From Endomychus coccineus (Eukaryota > Arthropoda > Insecta > Coleoptera > Endomychidae), in the NCBI GenBank assembly GCA_958510875.1, contig OY294068.1:178715411-178779410 (forward strand): 64,000 nt of DNA. Reading direction: 5' to 3'. The notes beneath the pieces were generated by a model. It saw nothing but the letters and a program-made list of their open reading frames with translations. It was not told where the DNA came from and searched no databases. Positions 34,401 through 46,649 of this stretch are shown here, piece by piece; position 1 is the stretch's first letter, and every line of letters starts with the position of its first letter. The position numbers and the translations under genes are program-made.

Positions 34401-37400
34401 GGACTTAGTTAAGTGAATAATTATCAAATACATAAATGAGTAAATTATCAACATAATAAACTATAACGGAACGGCTCCTACATTCACCTTTTTGGAAGCG
34501 ACTCTGTGGCCAGTCTTGGTCCTGATGATCATCTATGTTACCTTGAACCCAGAGATCCCATCACTGATATCTTTATTCAATGTTTGTTTGTCCATCTTGT
34601 TTTTGCGAAGAAAGTACCCAGTTTCCTGTTATCCGTTTTTATTTTTGATGTAAGTCTTACATTTTTTGGAAATGCATTCTTCATCACCTACATGGAGGCA
34701 GATATCTGGGCGTAATATCTGTTTACAACCATATTTTATTCCTCATCCATTGAATTTAATTACGCCAACAGTAGAGACAATAATTTGAAGTCAAGCATAT
34801 TACGAGAGCCAAAAAACTTAAGATTCGATATTCATATTTCAAAAAGAATTAGTTATCTTGGTATTTTAATGGAAGATGATTCCATTAATTTTAAAAAATG
34901 ATCCAGAATCTCCTTCAGTCTCCAGTTTCTTTGGCCTGCCAAAGAAATACGACACGTCTGTTGCTATTATTAATTATTCATTAAATTTCTTATGGCCAGA
35001 TGTTGCCCCTTTCTTGCAGGCATTATTTGCAATTTCTGAGGGATCTAGAATGTTACGACCAAGTTACATGATGTCCGAACTTACAATATATGTGCATCTC
35101 TACGAATTTCCTCGGTAACAACAGTTACAGCAGTCACCTTTGGAATCCAACTCCGTGAAGAACATTATTATATATTCCAGAATACTCAAGCAAGAGACAA
35201 TTCAAATTATGAATTGTATCTCAATCCACACATTGGCATGGTTTTAATGGTGGGGCGTTAGTTTATGTTCCTATGCGAATATTGATATGTTCTTGATATA
35301 TTAAATATATCTCGCTTCCACTGTTTGATTCTAACACGAACTGAATGACGTCGTTCCTTTCCTTTTATCTCAAAACACGTAGTCATCTTTAGAATGCGAA
35401 TGGGATAGTATGAAATTCATATGCTCATCAACGCAATCAAGTCTCGCATCTTCGTAATAGTTCCTGTGTTTGTGTTTTAGTAATTGGTTGGGAACTTACA
35501 TAGTTGGTTCTATGAATTTAAAGCTAGACACTCACTGAATGGTGTTATTAATGATATCTCAAGACAATTTCCAAGTTTGATTTACGGCTTTTGGAGAATT
35601 TCTGCGCAAAAGAGATAACAGTATATCAGAGCACATACGTATAGGGATTGTAGAATATAACAGGATTGTTAGATGTAGTAGGAAGTGAGTTGATGTGCCC
35701 GATGGGAGAAAATAATAGCGACATAGTTTTACACCTTAATCCCTCAGGGTCCTACAACTGGAGCAAATTGTCCCAGAACACGTATAAGCCCAATGAAGCG
35801 ACGAGCTGAGCCCTAAACTGGCCTTATCATAACTATTCCCTGCCCGCTTGATTCTAAACTAGCCCCACCTTTTCCTTTACGATGGGGATAAACTTAATTC
35901 ACTATGCAACCACACGACTTTAGTTTTACACTACCTAATTGACTTTGAAATATTGTGAGGGGAGTTTGTTTCCAACTAAAACGAAAACTTTTAGAAACTC
36001 ATCTTGTAAACGATGCGTTGTAACCACATACATGTTCAGTAAATTGTTTGACATAAAAGATTACAAAATACTGTTATATTTTGAACATTCTAAAATATAT
36101 ATGTGCAAATTTGGAATATGCTTATATAATATATGGATAGTAATATATAAGTATATAGTTGTGAGAAATATATATAAAACTTAAGCAGTGTGGTGGCACT
36201 GTACTTGGAATTATGTTTGGCAACATCGATTGTTAGCACAGGATGGACCCAACACTGACCTATATTTTAAATGATTTTGACATTCAGCATCATCGATAAT
36301 TCAACATCTATTGTTATTATTGATCTTACCGTCTCGTTCCGTGTATATTTGGATCTCGATTAATGTCTGATGTTGAAATTGTGATTGCAAGATTCACGGA
36401 ACACAAGAAGATGTCAAAACTACTGAAACAACATTCCATTACTTTCTATTCCTGGTACTAGCATAACTATGGACAATAATTCAGGTTCTAGCTCAAGAAT
36501 GGACATTACTCCAGCTCTTCCCTCAGCAGAAGACACTTAAGAAGATATTATACCTAATCTGTACCATGAGAATAATTTTTCTTCAATTCTTTAATAGTAA
36601 ATTATATATTGTTATTATTTGTTGTTTTATTTCAAACAATTATTCCCTTACTTTTGCATAAAATAAGTACACGCTACAACGTGATGGCAACATGTAAATA
36701 TCTGTCTAAATTTAAATACAAATAGTAATTTATGGAAAAAATATTCCTAATTGAATTTTCATAACAGATATAACTATAATAAATTAAATTACTGGAAAAA
36801 AGTAATGCAAATTAATAAATATGACCAAAAGGTAGGTCAAAAAATACATTCTTAAAAAGTTCATACACAGGTTACAAAAATAATAAATTCGAAACAGTTC
36901 CAACCTGAGAATCATATTTTATAGCAGATCAAATTTAATAATGTTATAACATATTAAATAAGAATTTTTTACTTTTCTAGTAACATCAGTGATTCCACAA
37001 ATGTGTCAATAATATTCATTCATAAATTATGATGTATATATCACGTGGCAATACTTTAATTGATAATTTCATAGAAAATCGCCCATCAGTGATGATATTC
37101 TAATATATACAATCTCTAGGTAGTTTAAATAATGTTTATTAGTATATTGTGCTATATACTGAAAATCCACAAAAACAAACAGCGCGGGTCGCAAGCTGAG
37201 CTAGTACACGTGGCCGCCGCCAGAAGCTCTCCATATCTGAATGACCGGGGCGGTCGATTTGAAATGCACTGACCCGGTAGAATAAGAAATTTGTATTCTA
37301 AATAAAGATATTCAATTCAAAATAAGGTTTGAAATGTCAAAAACGGTCGACATTTTGTTACTTTCTAAGCACCTTTCAATATTCCTTTAAATCTTTGATT

Positions 37401-37875
37401 ATCACGATTTACTGTGAAATTATCAATTAAAGTAATGCTACGTGATACAAGACTACGTTGAAACAGCACATAACGCATCGGGAATCTGAAAATATAAAGT
37501 TATTGGAGTTCAAATGTGAAATCACGGTTTTAAGGCCTAGAAAAATGAGGTTTTTTGCCAATATGTCTTTTCGAGAGTAGATGTGGCGACTGAAATGCAT
37601 CAAATACTTCGTATTTCAATGTAATAATGTATCCCAGTTGTCAAATCTGCCGTTATTGTAGAACAGTGTCATGAAACCTATCAAAAATCGAGGAAGAATA
37701 TCAAAAAACGCGTTTTTGACTTGATGGACCTCTAAATATTGTCCGATTTGATTGAGATTTGGCGAACCCGAATGAACTTCAACAGGGAACAAGATACTCG
37801 ATGGTATCGATATTTTGGCACAATCTAAGAAATATACCGATTTAACTAATGTTGGCTTTTGCCAAATAACAATGA
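34401..37875. other. Long unassigned AT-rich stretch
   Basis: About 3.5 kb with only short overlapping frames (34506, 34876, 35939 on plus; 34200-34454 minus overlaps the PLE). At 37170-37300 a GC-richer patch (CAGCGCGGGTCGCAAGCTGA) resembles the retroelement-end phrase in inverse orientation. Hairpin and gene searches by eye found nothing convincing. Confidence 0.45.
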
Positions 37876-38079
37876 CAAGGTCTCTCTAGTCTATATCGAT
37901 CAGTAACGTCACAAACTGATAGTCATATTCAGCTGTTTCGGTCTTCTCATACTCATCAGTAAAACGAGAAGGCAACGTTACTGACCGATGTCTGTTGAAA
38001 GTAGAAATAACCGACCAACAGCATTGTAAGACCAAAAGAGAATAGTGAAAGAGCTGTCTAAGACTATTATTATTATTAT

Positions 38080-38087
38080 GGCGTTAC
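38080..38087 (+). repeat. P-like element target-site duplication, left
   Basis: GGCGTTAC, 7 of 8 identical to GACGTTAC at 38700-38707. Confidence 0.7.
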
Positions 38088-38699
38088 CACGGTCGTATAT
38101 ACAGGTCTGGGAACTCGAGGCTGTTTCCTATGTGAGAAGTGAGTCAGCTTAGCGTCATCTGTTGCATAGTACCACAGGGGTGGCGCATGAGTCGAGGAAT
38201 GATTTCTGGCACGTATACGACCGTGTTCTCTGGCAACTGTCATTGTTGACTTGTAAACACAAGGAATACCTGCGTTTTTAGAAACAAATAACGAAACCGT
38301 GCATTGTGCCGAAATGCAAAACGGGGTACAAAAGTGTAAAGCAAGAAACTTCTGTTTTTAAAGTGCAGCAAGATGCGAAAATGCGAAAAAAGTGGTTGCT
38401 TGCGATTCCGGATAGAAATCGTTTTAACGAGGTCTTTTATGTGTGCGAGCATGTATAACGAAAAAGGGAAAACTGTTTTTAAGGTGAGTGATTTTGACAA
38501 GAGTAACAGTTCTATTCCTCTCTCAAATCAGAATAGTGAATATTGCGTTACGAGAAAACTTATTTTACTTAATAATGTGATTGTTGCCATACTTCGATCC
38601 AAGCGCTAGCTGGTGGCTGAGCGAGGGACTACGAGCTTGGCGACATGTAAGAGACTCATGTCAAACATAAGAGTTTCCAGACCTGTATGTGCGATCGTG
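38088..38699 (+). mobile_element. P-element-like transposon, internally deleted
   Basis: Inverted ends CACGGTCGTATATACAGGTC then TGGGAACTC on the left and the complement of CACGATCGCACATACAGGTC then TGGAAACTC on the right (about 30 bp, few mismatches). 8-bp flanking duplications and an encoded THAP domain agree with the P superfamily. At 612 bp it retains only the N-terminal DNA-binding exon. Confidence 0.8.
38294..38458 (+). pseudogene. THAP zinc-finger domain of a P-like transposase, truncated
   Basis: Open frame without ATG: KPCIVPKCKTGYKSVK, then ETSVFKV, KMRKKWLLAIPDR and YVCEHV, ending at TAA. This is the C2CH THAP fold: two cysteines four apart, the invariant Trp, then C-x2-H. Here the final zinc-binding His position is Val (CEHV for CEHH) and a stop follows immediately, where the AVPTIF-type end should be. 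In intact elements this domain binds the transposon ends in the nucleus. The rest of the transposase has been lost. Confidence 0.8.
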
Positions 38700-38739
38700 G
38701 ACGTTACTGATCGATCTAGATTAGAGAACAAAGATGATT

Positions 38740-39495
38740 TTGGAGACAAGACAGTGTTGTTGAATGAATCTGTACAGTAATGTGAACTGGTGCAGATGAT
38801 TGTAGTAGGCGTACGGTTTTGCATTAATCACACGTTCTCAATTACAGTTGTCACTATCGATTTAACTCATTGAATAAAACACACTTCAAGTGGGTGCTGC
38901 TAATCTGTTACTCATTTTATATTTCCATCGCATACATTTTTGATGACCACTCAAGGTAGACAAAGTAATATTTCAACAAATTAGCTGCACGTAAAGGTGA
39001 AAATCACAATAAGAGTTTGAGAGTTAACATGCAATTACGTATAGCTTAAGGCGTAGATTCAATTACAAACTCGCGCTCATGCAAAGTTTACTTCCAAAAT
39101 ATCTCGGCAGCTAGTTTACAGCATGTGAATATTGATTTCAGTATCCATGAAGCAAACAGCATTGAATACGAACGATATTTAAGTTTGTACCATTTGAATT
39201 CGTTTCATTATTCAATCTACGGAATGGGGTCAACAATAAATCATCATTTTATGAACAGTATGTTATAAATCTATGGTATCGGCGTATACGTAGTGTAAAA
39301 TTATTTTTCCTACTACACCATTGGAAAATGACGTTTACGACCCCTGAATTATTGTAGCAAGCAGCACTTTTCCTCCCTAGGGAGGTAAGTTAACGTCACC
39401 TCCCTAAGGAAATACACTCTCTAAGAAGTTATTAAGTTTAGATTTTTATTCAAGTCAAAAACAAAAGCAATAATTTGAAACAGAACATCTCATGA
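38740..39495. other. Unassigned
   Basis: No coding region or repeat recognised. Confidence 0.5.
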
Positions 39496-39499
39496 TTAT

Positions 39500-40443
39500 C
39501 AAAATTTATTGAAGAGTTCAACCAATCAATCAAAACGGACGCGGACAATTCCGAACTACCGCTTGATTGGGTCCATTGTAAGCCCTTCAATACAAAAATC
39601 AGTGTCGAAGGCTAAGATTTTGCATGGTCTGATATCTCTCATGTCTTCAAGAGGCATGTGTGCTGCCGAGGTGTTGTAGCTCAAGAGAAGTCAGTGCTGG
39701 ACATTCTACTAGGATGTGAGAGGCAGTTCCATCCGCCTCTCCATATATTCTACAAGCTGGTTCATCAACAATGCCCATTGTGTGTAGATGTTCATTCAGA
39801 TGACAGTGTCCTGTGAGGAGTCATGTCACCAGTCTTAGGTCTCTCCTGCTCATAGAGAGTAGTGTCTTAGGAAGCTAAGGCGAAAACTCTTCAATGTAGG
39901 GCTTCGCTTGCCTCATGCCGGGAACACCACGGCAGACCGTGCGCCACTGCATATCCAGGAGCTCCTTGAAGGCGTGGAGATAGTTGGTCAACGAAATTCC
40001 GATCGTTGCCAGTGGCACTTCACGCCAAAGTGGGTGGGTACCCACCCTAGCTGGAGTTTTTTCCTTCCAGCTAATTCAGTCAGAGTTTCCCTACATTTCA
40101 AGACAAGCCTAGGAATCACGCTGTGGGCGCGAAGTAAGCCCAGGGCCGCTCGGCTGTTAGTGCAGATGTAAATCCGCCTACCTCGGTAGTTTTATTCCAG
40201 GTTTTCCAAGACACAGATGTGTACATGCGACACTGCCATTATAGTGCGCCATTATCAGTCTCTGCCAGAACATGGTCTTGATCCACCTGACCAAGGTGTG
40301 ATCGATTACGTGTCTCTCCGCAGCATGACACATAGACTCGAAGGAGGTATTGTCGAACGCTCCTTCGATATCCAGGAAAACTCGTATGGCGCTCTCCCCG
40401 AGAATAACAGCTTCTTCGATCTGGGTAACCAGGTGATGAAGGG
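39500..40443 (-). pseudogene. LOA-like retrotransposon 3' part: RT tail, RNase H, zinc knuckle
   Basis: Minus strand from 40443: TLHHLVTQIEEAVILGESA, then FLDIEGAFDNTSFESM (RT motif A with catalytic Asp) near 40370, and DHTLVRWIKTM near 40290. After a deletion of most of the palm and thumb, an RNase H region follows (CTNSRAALGLLRAH near 40165, QLGWVPTHFGVK near 40050, equivalent to the WVPGHxG strand). Then RQAKPYIEEF and LLTGHCHLNEHLHTMGI near 39800 with CR-x-Y-GEADGTASHILVECP, a degenerate CCHC knuckle, and the C-terminus near 39520. Many frame breaks. GC content is higher than the surroundings. Confidence 0.75.
40440..40443 (+). repeat. 4-bp target duplication of LTR-like insertion, left
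   Basis: AGGG, matched at 42232-42235. Removing the insertion restores a continuous STETALHHL reading in the LOA frame. Confidence 0.7.
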
Positions 40444-42231
40444 TGTAACGTGCCGCGTTACGTGATTATATAGAACTATTTATTAAACGGATTAGATTTC
40501 TTTTCGTTAGTAATCATGCATATGATATTTAAAGACATCTGCCGCTTAATAAAACAGAGATTATTGAGACTACCATTCCTGATATGAGATGTCACTCACT
40601 ATATATCGCGGAGTGGGAATGTAGGATAGCGGAAATCGAAGAGACCCCATTGTGTTGTTAATCTTTGATAGGGTAAGTCGAGTATTTCATATTCTTTGCA
40701 TACATTTTCTTAAATTTTGGTCTTCTGAAATATAATACACACCGGGTTACCGATAATTTGATTTAGTTGTTAATTAACGCCTGGATGTAAAGTACCCGCG
40801 TGTGATTATATTTCAGAGGAATTTCCTCGACTTGCTTTATTAAAAAACACAATCAAATTTGCATCTAGCATGAACCCAGGTTTATCTTTTCAATCACTAC
40901 CGGGATTCTTCTAGTCACTGTCTATAATTACTCTGACGAGTCGTGAGCAGCTGTTACAGTCAATATTTAATTTTCACCTTTACTTTAACCTGTAATTTGA
41001 GCACATGTTAGTTGCGCGATCCTGAAGATCGCCATTTTGTTAACCTAGTACTTGATACATAGGGTGGTCTTATTAGACCCACGTGCCGTAAAGGTTGTTA
41101 ATGGTGAATTAACCTTATTACTGCTTATTAGGAATAAGTATATATTTTTGACACTGTCACGCCGTTAGGGAGTGATCACAGTTTACAGTATCAATCCACG
41201 TGTATAATTCTTTTCAAGCAAACCAGAATTTTATGCTAACTAGCAAATTTTCAACAGTTCAAATAATATTCTTTCCAGATATAAATTTAATCATTATTGT
41301 TTTAGTCACATGTTAACTTTTTGCTAATTTTAAAAATCAATTGTAATTGTTTATTCCTTCAGATTAAATTAAAATTTTGCCTAAATTGATATCTCGTCAA
41401 GATATCCATTTTGTACTAGTGTTTTCTCAATTTGGGAAAGATAACATTATCGGTTGTGGAATTACTTGGTTATTCCAACCGACGGTGTTGCTTGTCCTTT
41501 TGATCTCAAGTCAGGTACTGTTCGTTCTTTAAATTTACAGGGATTGAACGTCTGAGGTTCCTCACCCCTTCACTCCCAGGCGGTATAGTGACTTCCCTGA
41601 CAGGACCGACTTCCAGTTCCTACGAGTTCCAAGGAGGGTAACATTTTCTTGTTTGAGTGACCATAATTTCATTCTCTGATTTTGTTGTTTATCCGAAGTT
41701 GTATTCCACTAATTTTTATAGAATCATTCGAGGTACACTGTAAGTCCTCTTATTGGATAATTAGTCCTTTTCGATTTAATAATTGATTTAATTTATTAAT
41801 TGTTTTCTTATAATTCACTTTATGTTACGAACCAATTCAATTTAATAATCATTTACTCAAAATTTCATTTATGTTACTATTTTATTTAATTTAATAATTA
41901 TTTTTACGAATTCAATACTATTTATGTTTCCAATTGGAATTCTAAAAATTTGTAATTTATTTTGTTAAAATTCAAATTCTGTGGAATATACGAATTGTTA
42001 AGTTGAACCTGTATTGTTTTTCTGAATTTCCATCAACTGTTTAACCATCTCGTAGTGCTTGTATTCTTGACTGTGAATTCATTCAGTTTTATAGTTTTTT
42101 TTCAAGCAGTTGGCGCTCGGGCAATTCACAGTCTTGAATCACAAGGCACGTTTCACTACGAGCCCTGAGAGTAATTAATTTAAATTGAGCTAGTTGGGCC
42201 AACTAAAACCGACCACACCTGGTCCGTTACA
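40444..42231. mobile_element. LTR-like insertion (solo LTR or TRIM-like), 1,788 bp
   Basis: Begins TGTAACG and ends CGTTACA, with TG...CA termini and AGGG on both sides. It interrupts the LOA RT between TAL and HHL. No gag, pol or env coding is visible. Near the right end a hairpin (42048-42080 against 42124-42165) encloses TGGCGCTCGGGCAATTCACA, which resembles a tRNA primer-binding site following a CA end. So the unit could be a solo long LTR or an LTR plus a fragment of internal sequence. Strand undetermined. Confidence 0.65.
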
Positions 42232-42232
42232 A

Positions 42233-42655
42233 GGGCCGTCTCGGTTGATTCGCCCGCCTGTTAGGCGTACTGTCGAGGGTGAAACGGAAAATTCTTCAAT
42301 ACGCCATCTTTGATATACCTATCGATCAGCCTCTTCAGCGCTTTCAGGAGAAAGGATATGAGGCTGATAGAGCGAAAAGATTTGACCTGAGTAAAGTCAG
42401 CTCTTCACGCCTTGGGAATAAAAACTACTTTAACCGACCTCCAAAGACTTGGTAGAAAGCCAGAGGCGATACAAAATCGAGATATCCGGAGCACCGGAAT
42501 GGCGAAAAGGTCCAAGTTCTCTTGTAAGAGAGCCGAGAAGATCTTATCCTCACCCGGTGATTTGTAGGTCGCAAAGCCGAGATGGCCCAGCGCTCTTCAT
42601 CATAGCTAACCACGTTCGAAGCCAAATGGATTGCTCTCGCGTAGACACAGTTGGT
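42233..42655 (-). pseudogene. LOA-like retrotransposon, RT N-terminal part
   Basis: Minus strand: SPGEDKIFSALLQENL near 42560, WRSVKVVFIPKA near 42440 (RT fingers), and FRSISLISFLLKALKRLIDR near 42365. Then QAGESTETALV continues on the far side of the LTR-like insertion as HHLVTQIEEAV. Same element as 39500-40443. Confidence 0.75.
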
Positions 42656-42659
42656 TAAA

Positions 42660-43408
42660 TTGTATAAATCAAATTAATTTCTTTTTGACGAGGAAATATC
42701 CATAAATTTTTGGGAGAAATGCGGTCATAAGTCCAGATGTCCAGAAATAATTTCGCTTGCAGTCTCACATTTTCTGGAAATTGAATCAGCTATGTAACCT
42801 TCAGCTACAGTAGATGAACTCCTCCCTCCTTGCTGTTTTAAAGTTAGGAGGTCTCCTCCTGCATTTGCAAGCAAGATGCTTGGCTACATTTCAGTTTTCA
42901 CATTTCCAACGACATCTATATGGATAGGATTTTAGTTTAGGTTAGCTTAGTTTAAATTTACTTAGAATTATTTTCATTTTCATAGCTGCTTAACACAATA
43001 CTAGGTGTCCTTTATGAACATTTCATTTACTAATATGTATGATTCATGTAAGCATTAATAAATGCAGAATGAATAATAAGAATAAAAATAAAAAAAGGGA
43101 AACATGAGATAATTAAATACGTAATGTAAACAGAAGCAGGTACCTGACAATAATTCTTTAATACCTATTTCCTTATATGATGTGGTATTTAAATGAGGGT
43201 TTTGTCAAGATGAGATTAAAATAATTTAATGCTTCATTTCCTTCCGTAGAAATGAATTGCAGTCTGAACGATCCAGTGCCAAAACTACCTAGGCGTCTAG
43301 ACGTCCTCTGTTCGAAACCATCTTGTGTAAACGTTCCGTTCCGTAGTGGAATCGAAGGTTGCTATTCCATTTGTTACATTATTTAGAATATATTTCGGCA
43401 AATTACTG
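42660..43408. other. Unassigned AT-rich sequence
   Basis: No supported feature. Confidence 0.5.
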
Positions 43409-43410
43409 TA

Positions 43411-44318
43411 CAGGGTGAGTCAGTTTTTTGTAGACAAACTTCAACAGGAGATAGAACAGATGTTTTTAAGGAGAAAAGTTCCTGTAAACATATGTCGTAG
43501 AAGGCTTCGTTTTCGAAATACAGGGTAGGGGTTGAAATTGAAAAAAAAATTTCGTTTTTGCAAATATCTCCGGAAGCGTTCATCGTACAGAAAACAGCTC
43601 TCGTGAGCATTCTCTACTTATAGTAAGCTATGTCCTGTGCGGTAAAAAAAATTTTTTTAGTCATAACTGGTGAAGATTTTGGAGGGGTAATGGGTGTTTT
43701 CCTCCCCAACTTCTATGCCACTAAAAAAGTACGGTTTTGAGACAACCATTTGAACCGCCAATGTTTTCTACACAAAAAAGGTACTCCTGATCATAAGCTC
43801 TAAAGTTGACCGTTTTCGAGAAAAATTAACTTTTATGTTGAAAAACATGGTCAATCCTTTGGTTTTGTTACTTGTTCTAACGTTGGAATAAATTTTGTTT
43901 AATTAGTAAGAATTGACCATGTTTTTCAACATAAAAGTTGATTTTTCTCGAAAATGGTCAATTTTAGAGCTTATGACCAGGAGTACCTTTTTTGTGTAGA
44001 AAAAACCGTACTTTTTTCAGTGGCGTAGAAGTTGGGGAGGAAAACACCCACTACCCCTTCAAAATCTTCACCAATTAAGAGTAAAAAAATTTTTTTATCG
44101 CACAGAACATAGCTTAACTATGAGTAAAAAATGCTTACAAAAGCTTGTACAATAAACGGTTCCGGAGATATTCGCAAAAAACGAAATTTTTTTTTCAATT
44201 TCAACACGTATCTCGAAAACGAAGCCTTCTACGACATATGTTTATAGGAACTTTTCTCCTTAAAAACATCTGTTCTATCTCCTGTTGAAGTTTGTCTACA
44301 AAAAACTGACTCACCCTG
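43411..44318. mobile_element. Near-perfect palindromic foldback element, 908 bp, TA-flanked
   Basis: Starts CAGGGTGAGTCAG and ends CTGACTCACCCTG, with TA on both sides (43409-43410, 44319-44320). The two arms, each about 440 bp, are reverse complements throughout: ACAGATGTTTTTAAGGAGAA near 43458 against its complement near 44255, GTAGAAGGCTTCGTTTTCGA near 43496 against 44216, ATGTTGAAAAACATGGTCAA near 43834 against 43914. Centre near 43865-43880. No coding region. TA duplication and CAGGGTG ends suit a Tc1/mariner-type foldback MITE. Confidence 0.9.
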
Positions 44319-44324
44319 TATAAC

Positions 44325-45220
44325 TAGCAATTAATAAGCAGATACTTTCATCCAATGCAGGTCAGTTCATTTCGAACAAACTTTTTTTCATTTTATTTAG
44401 ACAATGAATTAATAAACAGTTGTTATTTCTGGCGTCTATTTTGCTAATCATTCAAAAGGAATTTCTTGTTTCATTATCTGTTTGAAAGTGGAAAGCTCAA
44501 CTTCCGAAGCTAACCGTTTCCCTAATGTGCTTTTCTGGCGATGCATTTTTCATCTCAAGAGAAGTTAATGACTTCGAAAAGTTATAATTAAACGGCTTTT
44601 ATTCAGTTATTTGTTAGCTGAGTGTAAGTATTTTACCACATCTGCAATACCTTGGGGTATATTTTGCACAATTAAAAAGATAGTTCTTTGAGTTATGTTC
44701 TCTACAGTGTCATAAAAGCGATTCGCGGATCTCATCCAAACTCGTTCGGATGTGAGTCAAATATTTATTATAGTGGAATGTATTTCAGTTGTGAGTATTA
44801 TTATAGCGAGCTGTTTTACTGAAGAATTATGCGACCAATATTTCTAAAACAAGCAATTGACTGTTATTTCGTGGCTAATCTTCATATAGGACATTCAGTT
44901 GTATATAAAAAGAGCCTGACATTTGTCTATTCCTTTTCTAGCTCTGTTTATGCAACGTTTCCAGTCAAAATACGATTTAGATGGAAAAAAAAACATTCCG
45001 TATCGGTTTCAGAGGTCTTATTTTTCCCCTCATTTCCAGAGGTTTCATTTTGAGGTTGATGTAGCTACAATTTCTAGATTGTTGTATACATAAAATGTTC
45101 ATTTGAAACTATATATACTGTACTTACTTCTATTTGTTCTTTTTAGAAATTCCATTGTTTGATATTTTTCTAATTTCAATTCCTGATTAATGATCAATAA
45201 TTTTATGAATTCGTGTGACC
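44325..45220. other. Unassigned
   Basis: No recognised feature; a 74-codon plus frame at 44829 is probably chance. Confidence 0.5.
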
Positions 45221-45224
45221 ACGT

Positions 45225-45830
45225 TCACGTTCTGAAAACGACCGCAGTATGACAGAACCGGGATACCTCGTAGCTCATAAAAGAGCGCCTTAAGAAAGCT
45301 GGGCTCTGGCTGCGAGTATCATTAACAAATCAAAAATCAAATGGGCAATAAATTCATTTCAACCATATAAGTCGCCAGAACCGATGGAATACTGCAGCAG
45401 GCAATCGATATTCTGGCCCCCATCCTGCATGAAATACTGAGAGCCAGCTTGGCACTGAGCGGAATAACGGAATAGTGGAAGGTTACAAAGGTGGTATTCA
45501 TACCAAAGTCAGGGCGAAAGTCTTACGCCCAGCCAAAATGTTTCCGTCCGATCAATCTAACATCGTTTCCCGTGAAAACTTATCGACAGGCATGTCAGAG
45601 ATGAAACTCTCATGAGAAATCCCCTACATCGTAGTATGCCTACCAAACCGGGAAATCCTGCAACATGGCGGTATACGAGCTAATACAGAGAGCAAAGAAA
45701 CTGCGCTAGCTAGTTTTCTGGGCATAGAAGGAGCTTTTGATTACACCTCTTTCGGATCAATTACCCGAGCTATGCAAGAGCGAGAGATGGAGGATCTGCT
45801 ATGCAGATGAATCCACAACATCCTCTTGGT
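45225..45830 (+). pseudogene. LOA-like retrotransposon fragment with RT fingers and palm start
   Basis: The first 175 bp repeat 24490-24650 almost exactly. It then continues into the part missing there: KSPEPMEYCSRQSIF, SLALSGITE, WKVTKVVFIPKSGRKSY near 45480 and CFRPINLTSF near 45540 (fingers). Next come AYQTGKSCNMAVYELIQRAK near 45650 and VFLGIEGAFDYTSFGSI near 45715 (motif A). Stops and frame changes interrupt. Ends abruptly near 45830. Confidence 0.75.
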
Positions 45831-45834
45831 CATT

Positions 45835-46640
45835 ATCTGCTTATGTATATACATAGCTGATAATACCTTTGTAAGTTTAAATACCATTTGTTCATTTGAT
45901 GGAGTCAATGTGTGTCGTATTTTCTTTTAATTTTCTACAGTGTTCATTTATGATATAATAGGATCCTAGGTTTACTAAAGGTCGACTGTAGGCGTATTTT
46001 ATTAATCATAGTAATTCATTCTTCTCTACATTATATGGAAATAGAAACACGAATAAACAAAACAATTTTGATAAAGAAAGTAGTAGTTAGTATGTTGAGT
46101 AATTTAAACTGCTAATAATATATCATGCTATGTAGGACATTTTGTCATTCAAATTGACCTGTAATGTCACCATTTTGAACTTTGTAACTTCTACGGTTTT
46201 CACTTATTCGATATAATGCCGTTAGTCTAAGTTATTTATTGATGACATTAATGTTTGAAACCTTGATCGAAGTCATTAGCCTGCTGGGAAGTTATGTCGA
46301 GGGTTTTAAAATTTCAACTCAGTTGCGATTCAATCGATATAACATTTACGGATACGAACATCACTAGCATAGACACAATTACTTGAGACCCTGTATAGAG
46401 TAAAACGTTGAACTGAAGAGATGTTTGCATTATCACAGTAGACCGCACCTAATATAGGATTATGAATTATATATTGGATTCCGAGGGTAGGTATGTTAAT
46501 GTGTTACGAGGGAAGCTCTAAGCATTCTCAACTCTGGAGAACTGAGTTTCGAATGTGGGGGAATAAACAATCCAACTAGTGTTCTGATGTAGTTCATCAA
46601 AAACATAGATATCAGTTTACACACTTTTTTCGATATTTTC
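45835..46640. other. Unassigned AT-rich sequence
   Basis: No recognised feature. Confidence 0.5.
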
Positions 46641-46649
46641 TTTTTTTAT

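Larger units (their letters stand above)
37876..38735. repeat. Inverted-repeat host of the P-like insertion
   Basis: TCTCTAGTCTATATCGATCA then GTAACGTC near 37881-37910 is matched in reverse complement by GACGTTACTGATCGATCT then AGATTAGAGA at 38700-38729. The P-like element lies at the inner edge of the right arm, so it appears to have inserted into an older palindromic element. Confidence 0.5.

Noticed and set aside
42425..42658. Frames on both strands at 42425-42658
   Set aside because: Shadow frames of the LOA RT, which reads in a different minus-strand frame.
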